Shown: piece by piece, positions 45,398 to 54,407 of the stretch
Numbering within the stretch: the first letter of the stretch is position 1
How the letters are laid out: each line of letters begins with the position of its first letter
From: Bacteroidota bacterium
Lineage (GTDB): Bacteria > Bacteroidota > Bacteroidia > Chitinophagales > Chitinophagaceae
DNA length: 64,000 nt
Reading direction: 5' to 3'
Assembly: GCA_023428755.1 (NCBI GenBank)
Contig: JAEYWX010000005.1
Span: forward strand, 1 to 64,000
The notes under the pieces: generated by a model
Seen by the model: only the letters and a program-made list of their open reading frames with translations
Databases searched by the model: none
What the model was told of the DNA's origin: nothing
Position numbers and translations under genes: made by a program

Positions 45398-45418
45398 CCA
45401 TCGTTGAAACAACGATGG
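45398..45418. promoter_or_regulatory. hairpin in the fasciclin gene leader
   Basis: CCATCGTTG-AAA-CAACGATGG, a perfect 9-bp stem 59 bases before the fasciclin ATG. It could be an operator or a leader hairpin; no promoter box is clear. Confidence 0.4.
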
Positions 45419-45477
45419 CAGGTATTTACATTGCTCAAACAAGTTCATTCGATTCATTAAACTATAAATTCAAACAA

Positions 45478-46059
45478 ATGAAAAAGATTTTATTCGCATT
45501 TACAGCCACTTCCTTTTTTATGATCGCATCTATCGTAACTGTAAAGGCACAAAGTGATTCTTCCATGACGGCAACCGCACCGCCAACAGCAGTTGCTACT
45601 ACTGATATTGTAGGAATTGCCAGTGGATCGCAGGATCATACAATGCTTGTTGATGCAATTAACGCCGCTGGTGTATTGAAAACATTTCAACTCAATGGCC
45701 CATTCACTGTATTTGCGCCCACCAATGCAGCATTTGAAAAAATTCCTGCAGATGATCGTGCAAAACTCATGAAGAATAAAAAAGAGTTGGCAAAGGTATT
45801 GAAGTATCATGTAGTGGGTGGTACATGGACCTCTACTACATTGATGGCTGCCATTAAACAGGGTGAAGGGTTTGTGCAGTTGCCAACACTCAGTGGTAAC
45901 AAGTTAAAAGCAACCGTACACGATGGAAAAGTAATGATCACTGATGAAATGGGAAATTCATTTCATGTAACCAACGCTGATATTCTTGCCAGCAACGGAC
46001 TTGTGCATATTGTAGATGGTGTGGCGCAACCTGTTCAGGAAACAATAGCAAAACAATAG
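45478..46059 (+). CDS. exported fasciclin (FAS1) domain protein
   Basis: Exported protein (193 aa) with signal peptide MKKILFAFTATSFFMIASIV. A single FAS1 domain follows (about 45-190): LVDAINAAGVLKTFQLNGPF, TVFAPTNAAFEKIP, KYHVVGGTW, GNSFHVTNADILASNGLVH, IVDGV. FAS1 domains mediate adhesion and protein contacts. The ATG at 45478 starts the signal peptide; the upstream ATG is out of place. A hairpin lies just upstream and a terminator just downstream. Confidence 0.93.
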   Translation: MKKILFAFTATSFFMIASIVTVKAQSDSSMTATAPPTAVATTDIVGIASGSQDHTMLVDAINAAGVLKTFQLNGPFTVFAPTNAAFEKIPADDRAKLMKNKKELAKVLKYHVVGGTWTSTTLMAAIKQGEGFVQLPTLSGNKLKATVHDGKVMITDEMGNSFHVTNADILASNGLVHIVDGVAQPVQETIAKQ

Positions 46060-46080
46060 GGTCTCTTGATATATACAAAC

Positions 46081-46104
46081 AGCCCTGCTAACATTGGCAG
46101 GGCT
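46081..46104 (+). terminator. fasciclin gene terminator
   Basis: AGCCCTGC-8 nt-GCAGGGCT followed by TTCTTTTT, 21 bases after the stop. Confidence 0.88.
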
Positions 46105-46138
46105 TTCTTTTTATAAAGGAATCCGTTACTTTTATTGC

Positions 46139-47380
46139 ATGACGGTTCTTGTTACAAACATCAAACAATTAGTAGGAGTAAGGGACGAAAGCAGTTTGCT
46201 GCGTGGGAATGAATTGGCAAATCTGCCGGTCATTGATAATGCATATTTGTTGATCAATGATGGTGTGATAACTGCTTATGGTGAAATGAACAGTTTAGGC
46301 ACATGGAAAAATGAAATTGAAAACATTGTTGATGCTACCGGACAGTTTGTATTACCAACCTGGTGCGACAGTCATACACATCTCGTTTTTGCAGCCAGCA
46401 GGGAAGAGGAGTTTGTTGATAAACTGAAAGGCATGAGTTACGAAGCCATTGCTGCAAAAGGCGGTGGTATTTTAAACTCGGCCAAAAAACTGGAATCCAT
46501 TTCTGAACTGGAATTGCTGCGAAAGTCGTGGGCAAGACTGGAAGAATTGATCCGCCTCGGCACGGGTGCCATTGAAATCAAAAGTGGCTATGGGTTGAGT
46601 GTGGAAGCAGAATTGAAAATGCTCCGTGTGATTCAGATGTTGAAAGAAACATCGCCCATTCCCATCAAAGCAACCTTCCTCGGCGCTCATACGTACCCGT
46701 TAGTATACAAAAACAATCACCAGGGTTATATCGATTTGATCATGCAGGAAATGCTGCCGGTAATTGCTAATGAAGGACTTGCGGATTACATTGATGTGTT
46801 TTGTGAAACAGGTTTTTTCTCCGTTGCCGAAATGGAACAGATCTGCAATGCCGGTTTACAATATGGATTACAACCCAAGCTGCACATCAATCAACTCAAC
46901 AGCATTGGTGGGTTACAAAAAGCAATAGAACTTAACGCCGTTTCAGTTGATCATTTAGAAACCATGACGGAAGATGATATTCAGCAACTGGCACAATCAT
47001 CTACCATTGGAACGTTGTTGCCCACTGCTGCTTTCTTTTTGCGTATGCCGTTTCAACCGGCCCGCCAGTTGATCGATGCAGGTGCGGCCATTGCCCTTGC
47101 CAGCGATTTCAACCCCGGTTCCTCGCCCAGTGGTAATATGAACCTGGTGGTTGCCATGAGTTGTATCGGCATGAAGATGTTGCCCGAAGAAGCGATCAAT
47201 GCGGCTACCATCAACGGTGCCTATGCCATGGGCCTGCAGGAAGAGGTGGGCAGCATCACCGTTGGCAAAAAAGCCAATCTCATCTTTACACGGCCGGTGC
47301 CTTCGCTGGCCTATCTGCCCTATGCATTTGGCAGCAATCTCATTGATAAAGTAATGATCGGTGGCGAATTTTTTAGTTGA
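46139..47380 (+). CDS. hutI: imidazolonepropionase
   Basis: HutI, 413 aa, opens imidazolone propionate to N-formimino-glutamate in histidine breakdown. Amidohydrolase signatures: DSHTHLVFAASREEEF (about 78-93, metal His pair), LGAHTYP, DHLETMTEDD (metal His), and ASDFNPGSSPS (metal Asp). The start at 46139 (MTVLVTNIKQLVG) gives normal length. It lies directly upstream of hutG, 51 bases apart. hutH and hutU are not in the window. Confidence 0.95.
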   Translation: MTVLVTNIKQLVGVRDESSLLRGNELANLPVIDNAYLLINDGVITAYGEMNSLGTWKNEIENIVDATGQFVLPTWCDSHTHLVFAASREEEFVDKLKGMSYEAIAAKGGGILNSAKKLESISELELLRKSWARLEELIRLGTGAIEIKSGYGLSVEAELKMLRVIQMLKETSPIPIKATFLGAHTYPLVYKNNHQGYIDLIMQEMLPVIANEGLADYIDVFCETGFFSVAEMEQICNAGLQYGLQPKLHINQLNSIGGLQKAIELNAVSVDHLETMTEDDIQQLAQSSTIGTLLPTAAFFLRMPFQPARQLIDAGAAIALASDFNPGSSPSGNMNLVVAMSCIGMKMLPEEAINAATINGAYAMGLQEEVGSITVGKKANLIFTRPVPSLAYLPYAFGSNLIDKVMIGGEFFS

Positions 47381-47431
47381 TGAACGATTAACCGAAAAAA
47401 GTTATCTTCCATATCCATTCAACCCAGCCAT

Positions 47432-48493
47432 ATGCAATCGTTCCGTTTTTACAACAAAGAGGATGTACTTACACTTACAAAGATCCGTCGTTTTGAAACC
47501 AAAGTAGGAGAGCGGGTGCAATTGCCCGGCAACCGGGAGCAGTTTGAAAAAGTATTGCAGGAGTCAAATGCAAAATATGCATTGTTTGGAGTACCGGAAG
47601 ATATTGGTGTAAAAGCCAACGATGGAATTGGTGGTTCAGATACAGCTTGGTTTCCTTTTCTTACGTCGTTTCTCAATATTCAAAGCAATGATTTTTTGCA
47701 GGGCGATGAGCTCTTGTTGCTCGGTCATTTTGATTTTTCGCATGTGGAGTCCATCATTGAAGAAAATGCACATGGCCATGAAGAAAAAATCGATGCCTAT
47801 CGTCATGCTGTGATTGCCATTGATGAAGAAGTGGAAGCATTGGCCAAACTCATCACACTTCATGGAAAAATTCCGATTGTGATTGGAGGTGGACATAACA
47901 ATGCATATCCGTTGATCAAAGGATCAGCAAAAGGTTTGCACAAAGCCGGAAAAATTCAATTGGCACAGATCAACTGTATCAACCTAGATGCGCATACCGA
48001 TTATCGTCCGATTGAAGGTCGACATAGCGGCAATGCCTTTCGCTATGCAGAGGAGGATGGCTATTTGCAGAAGTATTGTGTAATTGGTGTGCATGAAAAT
48101 TATATTCCGCAAAATGTATGGATGGATATTGTGAACAATCCCTTCTTTGATCTGATCACGTACGAAGACATTTTCATTCATGAAAAACGAAACTTCATCC
48201 AGGCCGTGGCGCATGCCACCGGTTTTACCGAAGATTCTTACACCGGTATTGAACTTGATCTGGATAGTATTGAACACACACTCAGTAGTGCCGTTACTCC
48301 CGCCGGAATTGGAAAATTGCATGCACGGCAGTATGTGAATTTTGCAGCCGTTGATGCAAAAGTGGCTTACCTGCATATTTGCGAAGGCGCTACGTTTTTA
48401 AGCGATGGACGTAAGAGTGAAACCACCGGCAAGCTGATCAGTTATCTGGTGAGTGATTTTGTGAAAGCGCATAACGAGTTAAAGCCACGTTGA
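47432..48493 (+). CDS. hutG: formimidoylglutamase (arginase-family)
   Basis: Binuclear-manganese ureohydrolase (353 aa). Metal ligands: GGGHNNAYPLIKG (His), NLDAHTDYR (Asp, His, Asp) and ELDLDSIEHT (Asp pair). Longer than E. coli-type arginases because of N-terminal sequence. It hydrolyses N-formimino-L-glutamate to glutamate and formamide. The HutI gene just upstream on the same strand supports HutG over arginase or agmatinase. Confidence 0.9.
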   Translation: MQSFRFYNKEDVLTLTKIRRFETKVGERVQLPGNREQFEKVLQESNAKYALFGVPEDIGVKANDGIGGSDTAWFPFLTSFLNIQSNDFLQGDELLLLGHFDFSHVESIIEENAHGHEEKIDAYRHAVIAIDEEVEALAKLITLHGKIPIVIGGGHNNAYPLIKGSAKGLHKAGKIQLAQINCINLDAHTDYRPIEGRHSGNAFRYAEEDGYLQKYCVIGVHENYIPQNVWMDIVNNPFFDLITYEDIFIHEKRNFIQAVAHATGFTEDSYTGIELDLDSIEHTLSSAVTPAGIGKLHARQYVNFAAVDAKVAYLHICEGATFLSDGRKSETTGKLISYLVSDFVKAHNELKPR

Positions 48494-48506
48494 TCTAATC
48501 GTTTAT

Positions 48507-48566
48507 GTTGGTCAGGCGACCAACAATGGCTTTCATGTATGCTCTTCTTGTTGGCAGGCGACTAAC
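48507..48566. repeat. two related GTTGGtC-type hairpins
   Basis: GTTGGTC-4 nt-GACCAAC (48507-48524) and a degenerate copy GTTGGCAGGCGACTAAC (48550-48566), downstream of hutG. They look like short REP-like units. Confidence 0.4.
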
Positions 48567-48615
48567 AATTGCGTAACAATTTGAAAATCGATTTTCCAAA
48601 AACAACAGTATCTGT

Positions 48616-50358
48616 TTATAATACCGGTGCTGTAATTTTTACAGATCCTTTCCCGTTCATTTTTTTTAACTGTTGTTGCAATGCAGCAGCTTCTTTTGTT
48701 TTTTGTTGTTGCGTGTAAGCTGTATGCAAACCGGTTAATGCCCACACATTATTGTTGTTGTTCTTCAAATCATTTAGTAAAACTTCTTCTGCTTTTTTCC
48801 ATTGTTTAGCCTGCAGGTAAGCATTCCCCAAATAATGTTTCGGATTGAGTAACCAGTCTCTCGGTTCGTTGTACACCATTTGTTCTTCGGTACGAACAGC
48901 TTTAATGAAATGCTCAATCGCAGTGGTATATTTTTTTTGCTGCAGTGCAATGGTCCCGCCTAATAAATTGGCAGCAACAGTAGCCCCATCAATCGCAGGT
49001 GAAAATGGAGTGAAGGGTAATGCAAGCACAGGCTCTTTCAACAACGATTGCAGCTGTTCATATTCTTTTGTTGCATTCGATAATTGTTGCTGCTGTGCAA
49101 GGGCCATTCCTCTTCCAAAATGATACAACACATTTGCATACACCTGTGCAGCGGGTGGTTGTTTCATTTGCAGCAACGCATCCCAACGTGCATAACGTAC
49201 ATCCACCAAAACAGAAGTGTAATAGATATACTGGAGATAACTGCCCATTGCACCTTCTGATTGCAGATAATCAACCGGAATGCTGGCCGCCGTTTTCTTT
49301 GCACTTTCCACTGCATCCTGCATATTACCCGTCATGATTGCATGATTGGTTTGCATGTGCAGGTTATGTATCACATATAAAAAATCGGCACCGGCTGCAG
49401 GTGCAAAGAGTTGTAAAACGTTTTGATAACTTTTTACCGCCTCTTCATTTACTGTAATTCCTTTGCTGTAATTACCCGTGCGTAAATAAATATGTGACGG
49501 CATGTGTACCATGTGCGACAATGCAGGCGTAAGACTTCCCAACCGGTCTGCACTGGCGGCTGCCAATGCAGCAAACGGCGATGGTTCCATTACATGAATG
49601 TAATAATGATTGGCACCGGGATGGAGTGGTGTAGTGGAAAGTAGTTTTTCAAGCACAGTGCGGATGCGTGGCGTCCATGCTTTGGGTGTTCCATTCACAT
49701 ACCACAAATCCCAGGGATGCTGCAGCATCAAAGCATCGGTATACAACGCAGCAACATCGGCTGATGATGGAAATTGTTCATACAGTTGCTGCATGGCATC
49801 GGCATAAACTTGATTCAGGTGCTCTCTCGTTTGTGTACTGTCGGCTGAATAGCGAACCGCTTGTGCAAGGATCAATCCTTTTTCAACAGCCGTGCAATTG
49901 GATGAAAGTTCTTTTGCTTTGTTGATGGCGGTTAATGCATCGGGCGACGCTGCATAACCAAGGTCGTTGATATTCGGCCCATACGCCAATGCCTTCGCCC
50001 ATTGAATCATCGCAGAGGATGGATCAAATTTTTCTGCTTTTTTAAATGAAGCCATCGCTTCAATAATGTGAAAGCCATAATACATATTAATGCCCTGGTT
50101 AAAATAAAACTGAGCACTGTCGCTTTTGGTAGTGATCTTCCATTTGTAAGATCCGGCACCGGGAATGGGTGGAATGTCTGTTTCGTCGAGCATTGTTTTT
50201 AACGCATCCCAATCAGGTGTGCAGCGGATGGCCCTGTCAAGTTTGTATTGTTTCAGTTGTTGCAGTTGCTTTGTTGTTTGGTAGCGGTCGGTTAGTTGTA
50301 CCGCAAGCAATGCAGTTGTAAAAGCTGGTAATGCCAGCAGGAGTAGCTTTAATTTCAT
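48616..50358 (-). CDS. exported TPR-repeat protein
   Basis: 580-aa protein with an N-terminal hydrophobic signal segment (MKLKLLLLALPAFTTALLAVQ). Below it is a stack of TPR-like helices: FNQGINMYYGFHIIEAMASFKKAEKFDP near 90, NVLYHFGRGMALAQQQQ, TTAIEHFIKAVRTE, and YLGNAYLQAKQWKKAEE near 510. A conserved MVHMPSHIYLRTG segment sits mid-protein. It is probably periplasmic or lipid-anchored. No enzymatic motif is recognised and the function is unknown. Confidence 0.8.
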   Translation of the reverse strand: MKLKLLLLALPAFTTALLAVQLTDRYQTTKQLQQLKQYKLDRAIRCTPDWDALKTMLDETDIPPIPGAGSYKWKITTKSDSAQFYFNQGINMYYGFHIIEAMASFKKAEKFDPSSAMIQWAKALAYGPNINDLGYAASPDALTAINKAKELSSNCTAVEKGLILAQAVRYSADSTQTREHLNQVYADAMQQLYEQFPSSADVAALYTDALMLQHPWDLWYVNGTPKAWTPRIRTVLEKLLSTTPLHPGANHYYIHVMEPSPFAALAAASADRLGSLTPALSHMVHMPSHIYLRTGNYSKGITVNEEAVKSYQNVLQLFAPAAGADFLYVIHNLHMQTNHAIMTGNMQDAVESAKKTAASIPVDYLQSEGAMGSYLQYIYYTSVLVDVRYARWDALLQMKQPPAAQVYANVLYHFGRGMALAQQQQLSNATKEYEQLQSLLKEPVLALPFTPFSPAIDGATVAANLLGGTIALQQKKYTTAIEHFIKAVRTEEQMVYNEPRDWLLNPKHYLGNAYLQAKQWKKAEEVLLNDLKNNNNNVWALTGLHTAYTQQQKTKEAAALQQQLKKMNGKGSVKITAPVL

Positions 50359-50539
50359 GCTGTAAGTTTTGGAACGATAAGCTACAATAAATGCCTGACA
50401 CCTGCAACCATTTTGTACGGTTGCTGCAGATGAAGTACCGTCTTATGAAACTTTGTTTGAGTAGCCCGTTATTTTCAATCATTTAAGGGAAGGCCCGGGT
50501 GGAGTTCAATAACTGATTCAGTTTTTTGCAAATAAGATG

Positions 50540-50944
50540 TTATAGTAGTGCTGTAATGCCTCTATCCAGGAACCATTTGCTGTAATCAAAGCCATGCTCT
50601 CCACCGTAATTAATGGTAATTTCTGTGTGGGCAGGAATCTTCTCCAACGAAGTATAGTGCATCATTTTGTTTTCTCTGTCTAACTCATAGGTAGCATTGG
50701 GGTAGCGTGCATAATTGTACATAGAACCAAATCCCATCACCAATGAAAGTGTATTTTCTTCTTTATCAAAATAAAAACAGTAATCAACAAGTTTTGTTTT
50801 TTCAATGGCACTTTTATGTTCAGCGGGTATTACTATTACCGGGCAGCTGTCAATAATTTCACCGGCAGCAATATCCTTATTGCAAAAGACAGCACGGCCT
50901 TTTCCTTTTAGTTCTTTGAGGTATAGCTTGCGATTATTGCTCAT
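50540..50944 (-). CDS. SET-domain protein (second of a tandem pair)
   Basis: 134-aa protein, almost a bare SET domain. It begins MSNNRKLYLKELKGKGR, then GFGSMYNYARYPNATY (the N-H/N-x-x-P-N stretch) and HTEITINYGGEHG (the E-x-x-x-Y region) near the end. SET domains transfer methyl groups from S-adenosylmethionine to lysine; a target is unknown and no pre-SET Cys cluster is present. The ATG at 50944 overlaps the stop of the upstream SET gene by 11 bases, so the two are surely co-translated. Confidence 0.82.
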   Translation of the reverse strand: MSNNRKLYLKELKGKGRAVFCNKDIAAGEIIDSCPVIVIPAEHKSAIEKTKLVDYCFYFDKEENTLSLVMGFGSMYNYARYPNATYELDRENKMMHYTSLEKIPAHTEITINYGGEHGFDYSKWFLDRGITALL

Positions 50945-51341
50945 ACTCAGGGAAATAAACGGGCGAATCATCGTTAGGTGAGCCGTTGTAATTGATTGTG
51001 ATCTCCTCATCAACAGCTATTTTTCGCAGGGCATAAAAACGAATGATATTTTTCTTAAGCAAAAAACTGTAGAAACAATTAGCCTTTGGCGAATGATTAT
51101 AAAATGAGCTGTACCCGAATCCGAAAACAGCAGGGTAAGCTGCATTGTTTATCAGAAAATAGTAATTATACAATGGGCTGTGTTGTAATAGCTCCTTTTC
51201 TTCCTCCGGTAAAAAAAGGGCAGGAGCTTCTTCTATTAAAGTGCCCATGCCGATGTTCCTGAGTGCAAAAACACCACGGCCATGAATAGGGCTCTCTTTC
51301 ACCACAACATGAACAGGTTGGTAGATCTTCCTGGCAATCAC
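50934..51341 (-). CDS. SET-domain protein (first of a tandem pair)
   Basis: 135-aa protein similar to its downstream neighbour: IHGRGVFALRNIGMGTLIEE near 19-38, GFGYSSFYNHSPKANC (SET NHS motif) near 73-88, and EEITINYNGSP near 112-122. Probable lysine methyltransferase fold. The tandem arrangement of two short SET proteins suggests a heterodimer or a duplication. It overlaps the second by 11 bases. No export signal. Confidence 0.82.
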   Translation of the reverse strand: MIARKIYQPVHVVVKESPIHGRGVFALRNIGMGTLIEEAPALFLPEEEKELLQHSPLYNYYFLINNAAYPAVFGFGYSSFYNHSPKANCFYSFLLKKNIIRFYALRKIAVDEEITINYNGSPNDDSPVYFPEYEQ

Positions 51342-51352
51342 AAGTCCTGAAG

Positions 51353-51616
51353 TTATTTTTTGATAGAAACTTTTTTAATATCCTTCACTGCCGGTAAGTT
51401 TTTAAATTCTGTTGATGTTTTTTTAATGTCCGGTGCAGCCTTCCATTCTTTCTGAGTTTTTTTCAGTGAGTTTGATGCAGCTGTTTTCGATTGGCTGACC
51501 TTGGGAACAACAGTGTCTGCAACCGGTTTTACTGTTTCTTTTTTTACGGTTGTTTTTTGTGCTTTAATGCCACTTACAATAAGTAAGGCACTTAAAAAGG
51601 CGAACACTTTTTTCAT
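51353..51616 (-). CDS. small exported lysine-rich protein
   Basis: 87 aa: signal peptide MKKVFAFLSALLIVSGIKA, then a low-complexity mature part rich in Lys, Thr, Val and Ser (KTTVKKETVKPVADTV; ends IKKVSIKK), pI clearly high. No family recognised. It is 11 bases upstream of the SET pair on the same strand and could be a histone-like or cell-wall-binding protein (pure inference). An upstream ATG at 51655 is less likely. Confidence 0.65.
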   Translation of the reverse strand: MKKVFAFLSALLIVSGIKAQKTTVKKETVKPVADTVVPKVSQSKTAASNSLKKTQKEWKAAPDIKKTSTEFKNLPAVKDIKKVSIKK

Positions 51617-51694
51617 AAATGTTGTTTTAAGTTTAATGATAAAATTATACTTCATTTAAAACTGGTACAATCATGTAAAACCATGATTTTTTCT

Positions 51695-52909
51695 CTATTG
51701 CAGCAAAGCCCGTAATTCTCCGAAATCGAAATTCTTATGAAAGTTTTCCAGGATTCTTAGAGATGAAGGAATTGTAACATATCGAAATACAACAGCAATC
51801 AATTGGGGGGCTGCAGCTCCTTTTGAGCTGGTTCTAAAATAATCAGGGTTGTATTTATATACGCCTTCGCTTTTTTTCTCATTGTCATAAAACCTCCAGA
51901 AACGTTTGTAGTTAGTTCTTTCTTTTAACTCAGCCTTATAATTCAGCAATTGGTCTTCTAATTGATTGATTACAGCCTGAGCCAATAACCAATCTTCTTT
52001 TTGGCTGGCTAGAATATTTTTTACGATCTCAATTTTTTCATTAACTACGGCTTCCCAACCATCATATTGTTTCACGCTATTATCACGGTCTTTTATTAAT
52101 TTATTGATGAGCTTTGGAAAATATAATTTTTCTCTTTCGTAATATTCCAGCAGGCTATGCAGATATTCTTTCCGGCTCACAGGTACTAAAACCGGTACAT
52201 CATACTTTTTTACAAACCAGTATCTGTAAATATGATTGCTTCTGTTATTTGGCCTGACATCTTTTTCATCTACATCCTGAAAATAGTTTTTACCGCTGTT
52301 GATAGCTTCAATAAGAGTATTGCTACTGCTTGAAAAATAGGTAAACAAGCGAATAAGCTGGTCGTTTACATTGGCGGGTTGATGATTTTTCCAATCCAGG
52401 TATTATAACCCCAAATCATAATTCCCAAATTCGCTGCCGAAAGGGTTTCGTAAAAAACGATTCAGTGTATTTACAGGAATTTTGTTGACATATATCCGCA
52501 ATACAGTACTGAATTCGGAGTTTCTTACCAGCTTTTGGTTACTACAGAAAAATTCATGCAGTGCCGATTGAAAGGTATATTGTCCCAGTTTGTTATTGCC
52601 TAAATATCCATAGCCATCAGTGGAAAAATAATTTTCCCAATTACCACCGGTAAGGTTAAAATTCAAATGGCTTTTCTGCTCTGTTTTTTCTATCTGCTCC
52701 AATACTTTTTTAGCCATTGCTTTATCGGCAGCAGTATTCATTTTGCTATAATATTCAGCTCTTGCAGCAGGCCAGGGGTACTGTGCTGCAGTAAGGTACT
52801 TGCCTGGTACAACATCTAATTCTGCAGTTGTTTTACAATCCTGTGCAGTTGTAACTAATGAAGAAATTAAATAAAAAGTTAGCAACAGCGATTGAAGACG
52901 ATTCTTCAT
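51695..52909 (-). pseudogene. exported protein paralogue interrupted by an in-frame stop
   Basis: One open frame from 52909 to 51695 is broken only by a TAA at 52405-52403. The first part (168 aa; signal peptide MKNRLQSLLLTFYLISSLVTTA) and the last (217 aa) both match different parts of the intact 446-aa protein at 54408-55748. For instance, TVLRIYVN against TVLRVDIN, and VPVLVPVSRKEYLHSLLEYY against IPLLIPVSRKKYLLDMLEYF. It is therefore most likely a gene killed by a nonsense change, though the two halves could still be made separately. The function of the family is unknown. Confidence 0.6.
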
Positions 52910-53243
52910 TTTTTAATTTGGTTTTCATTGATTTTTTAATCAGGAATAGGTCCTGTTATCTTTGCATTTGCAATACATTTATTCCAGGGGTATTATTTTT
53001 CAAATCCATTGATGGCTGCTGTGCAACTCATCATTACCAGAAAAAGAGATCAGCCGATTTTAGTATTAATTAATTCAAGTTTGAAGGAAGTATTAGCGAA
53101 GACGTTTTTATTTCAAAAAAGCAACGTTGGTTATTGACGCCAGGGCTGCCCTCCCTTTGGGTATCTTGTGAATGTTTCAGACACAATGCATTGACATCGT
53201 TACCCCTGCCAGTATTCAATCGAATAAGGGTAAGAGATTTTTT
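52910..53243. other. intergenic region in the exported-protein cluster
   Basis: 334 bases. On the plus strand, a TATCTTTG box (52957-52964) precedes a 41-codon frame (53012-53137, begins MAAVQLIITRKRDQP), against the direction of all neighbours. It may be a tiny ORF or a gene remnant. Nothing else is seen. Confidence 0.35.
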
Positions 53244-54311
53244 CTAGTTTTCTTGTTGATGTTTAGTTGGTTTAGCTGCAACCATTTTAAAACCCGGCGG
53301 AAAATCAATGAGGGCTTCTTTCCGGGCTGAATAAGAATACGTTTGAGGTTCATTCCCATTATTAGAACGGCCATCTCTTTCAGTGGCCTTGCGGGAAGTT
53401 AAACGCAATGCTGTGCTTTGCGAACCTTCATAATATTCAATTTCAAAACTGTATGACACTTTTTCCAACTTAGCCGGCTGCGATTTGATAAGACTTCCCC
53501 ATTCATTGGTTCTGTTACTTGCCGCCTTGCTCCACTCTTCGGCTTTGCCGCTTGTGGGCGAAATGGTGAGCGTGTTACCATTTGCCGACCATGTGCCGGT
53601 TTCATACACATAGCGGATAGGTTTGCTATACACCGACCATGTTTTATGAAAATGTGTATACGTTCCATCACTTTTGAATGTATATTCTTTCCGGAAATAT
53701 CCGCCGCTATACTGTGCATATCCGTTTGCATACCCGGATGTTTCTAAAAGATTAGACGCCCAAATGCCAACAATGGAGGCATTGCTGTTTCCTTTTGTAA
53801 TTGCTGTTTCATTAGTATTTGTTGAGGCTTGTTTCTTTAAATTAACAGAGGCAATAAAATTGTTAAGCTGATCACTGTACACATCCGAGTTGAGCAACAC
53901 CAACATATTTACCACTTTATTATTGCTGCTGGCGGTAATGAGCATTGCTATGCCCGTTAGCCCATCTTTGGTAAACTGTGCAGCACCACTTTGAATTTCC
54001 CAACCGGTCTCCGTTGTTTTTAGTGCTTCTGTTTTTGGACTGCCTGCTCCAAGCGTTTCCTTTACAATGCGCTGCCAGGAGTTATCAAAATTGATTTTGC
54101 TGTCAATAACGCCATCTATCGATTGGTAAATACTGATGATACAAAAAGTTCCTTTGGCTTCATCTGTTTTGGAAAAGCTTACCGACTTATCAGACAATTC
54201 TTTTTTCCATCCTTTCACTGCTGTGTAGGTTACCACGTCGAAGCTTTCTTTTTGACCATAGCTGTTACTGGCTAAAATTGCCAGTACAATGAAAAAAATG
54301 CATGATTTCAT
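53244..54311 (-). CDS. exported protein of unknown function with lipocalin-like C-terminal region
   Basis: 355 aa, signal peptide MKSCIFFIVLAILASNSYG. The N-terminal part (25-165) is a mixed alpha/beta region (FDVVTYTAVKGWKKE; FKT-rich). From about 180 the sequence turns to a beta-rich module opening IVGIWASNLLETSG with KEYTFKSDGTYTHFHKTW and YETGTWSANGNTLTISP, a pattern common to lipocalin-like and META-type barrels. I do not know its function. Part of the minus-strand exported cluster. Confidence 0.7.
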   Translation of the reverse strand: MKSCIFFIVLAILASNSYGQKESFDVVTYTAVKGWKKELSDKSVSFSKTDEAKGTFCIISIYQSIDGVIDSKINFDNSWQRIVKETLGAGSPKTEALKTTETGWEIQSGAAQFTKDGLTGIAMLITASSNNKVVNMLVLLNSDVYSDQLNNFIASVNLKKQASTNTNETAITKGNSNASIVGIWASNLLETSGYANGYAQYSGGYFRKEYTFKSDGTYTHFHKTWSVYSKPIRYVYETGTWSANGNTLTISPTSGKAEEWSKAASNRTNEWGSLIKSQPAKLEKVSYSFEIEYYEGSQSTALRLTSRKATERDGRSNNGNEPQTYSYSARKEALIDFPPGFKMVAAKPTKHQQEN

Positions 54312-54407
54312 GGTTGTTTTTTTTTATTGATCTCTTTTAATGATAAAGGGATGTGATCTGTCTCAACTATTTTCATTTGCGTATAGTTATTGTGTTTTAA
54401 GTATGAC

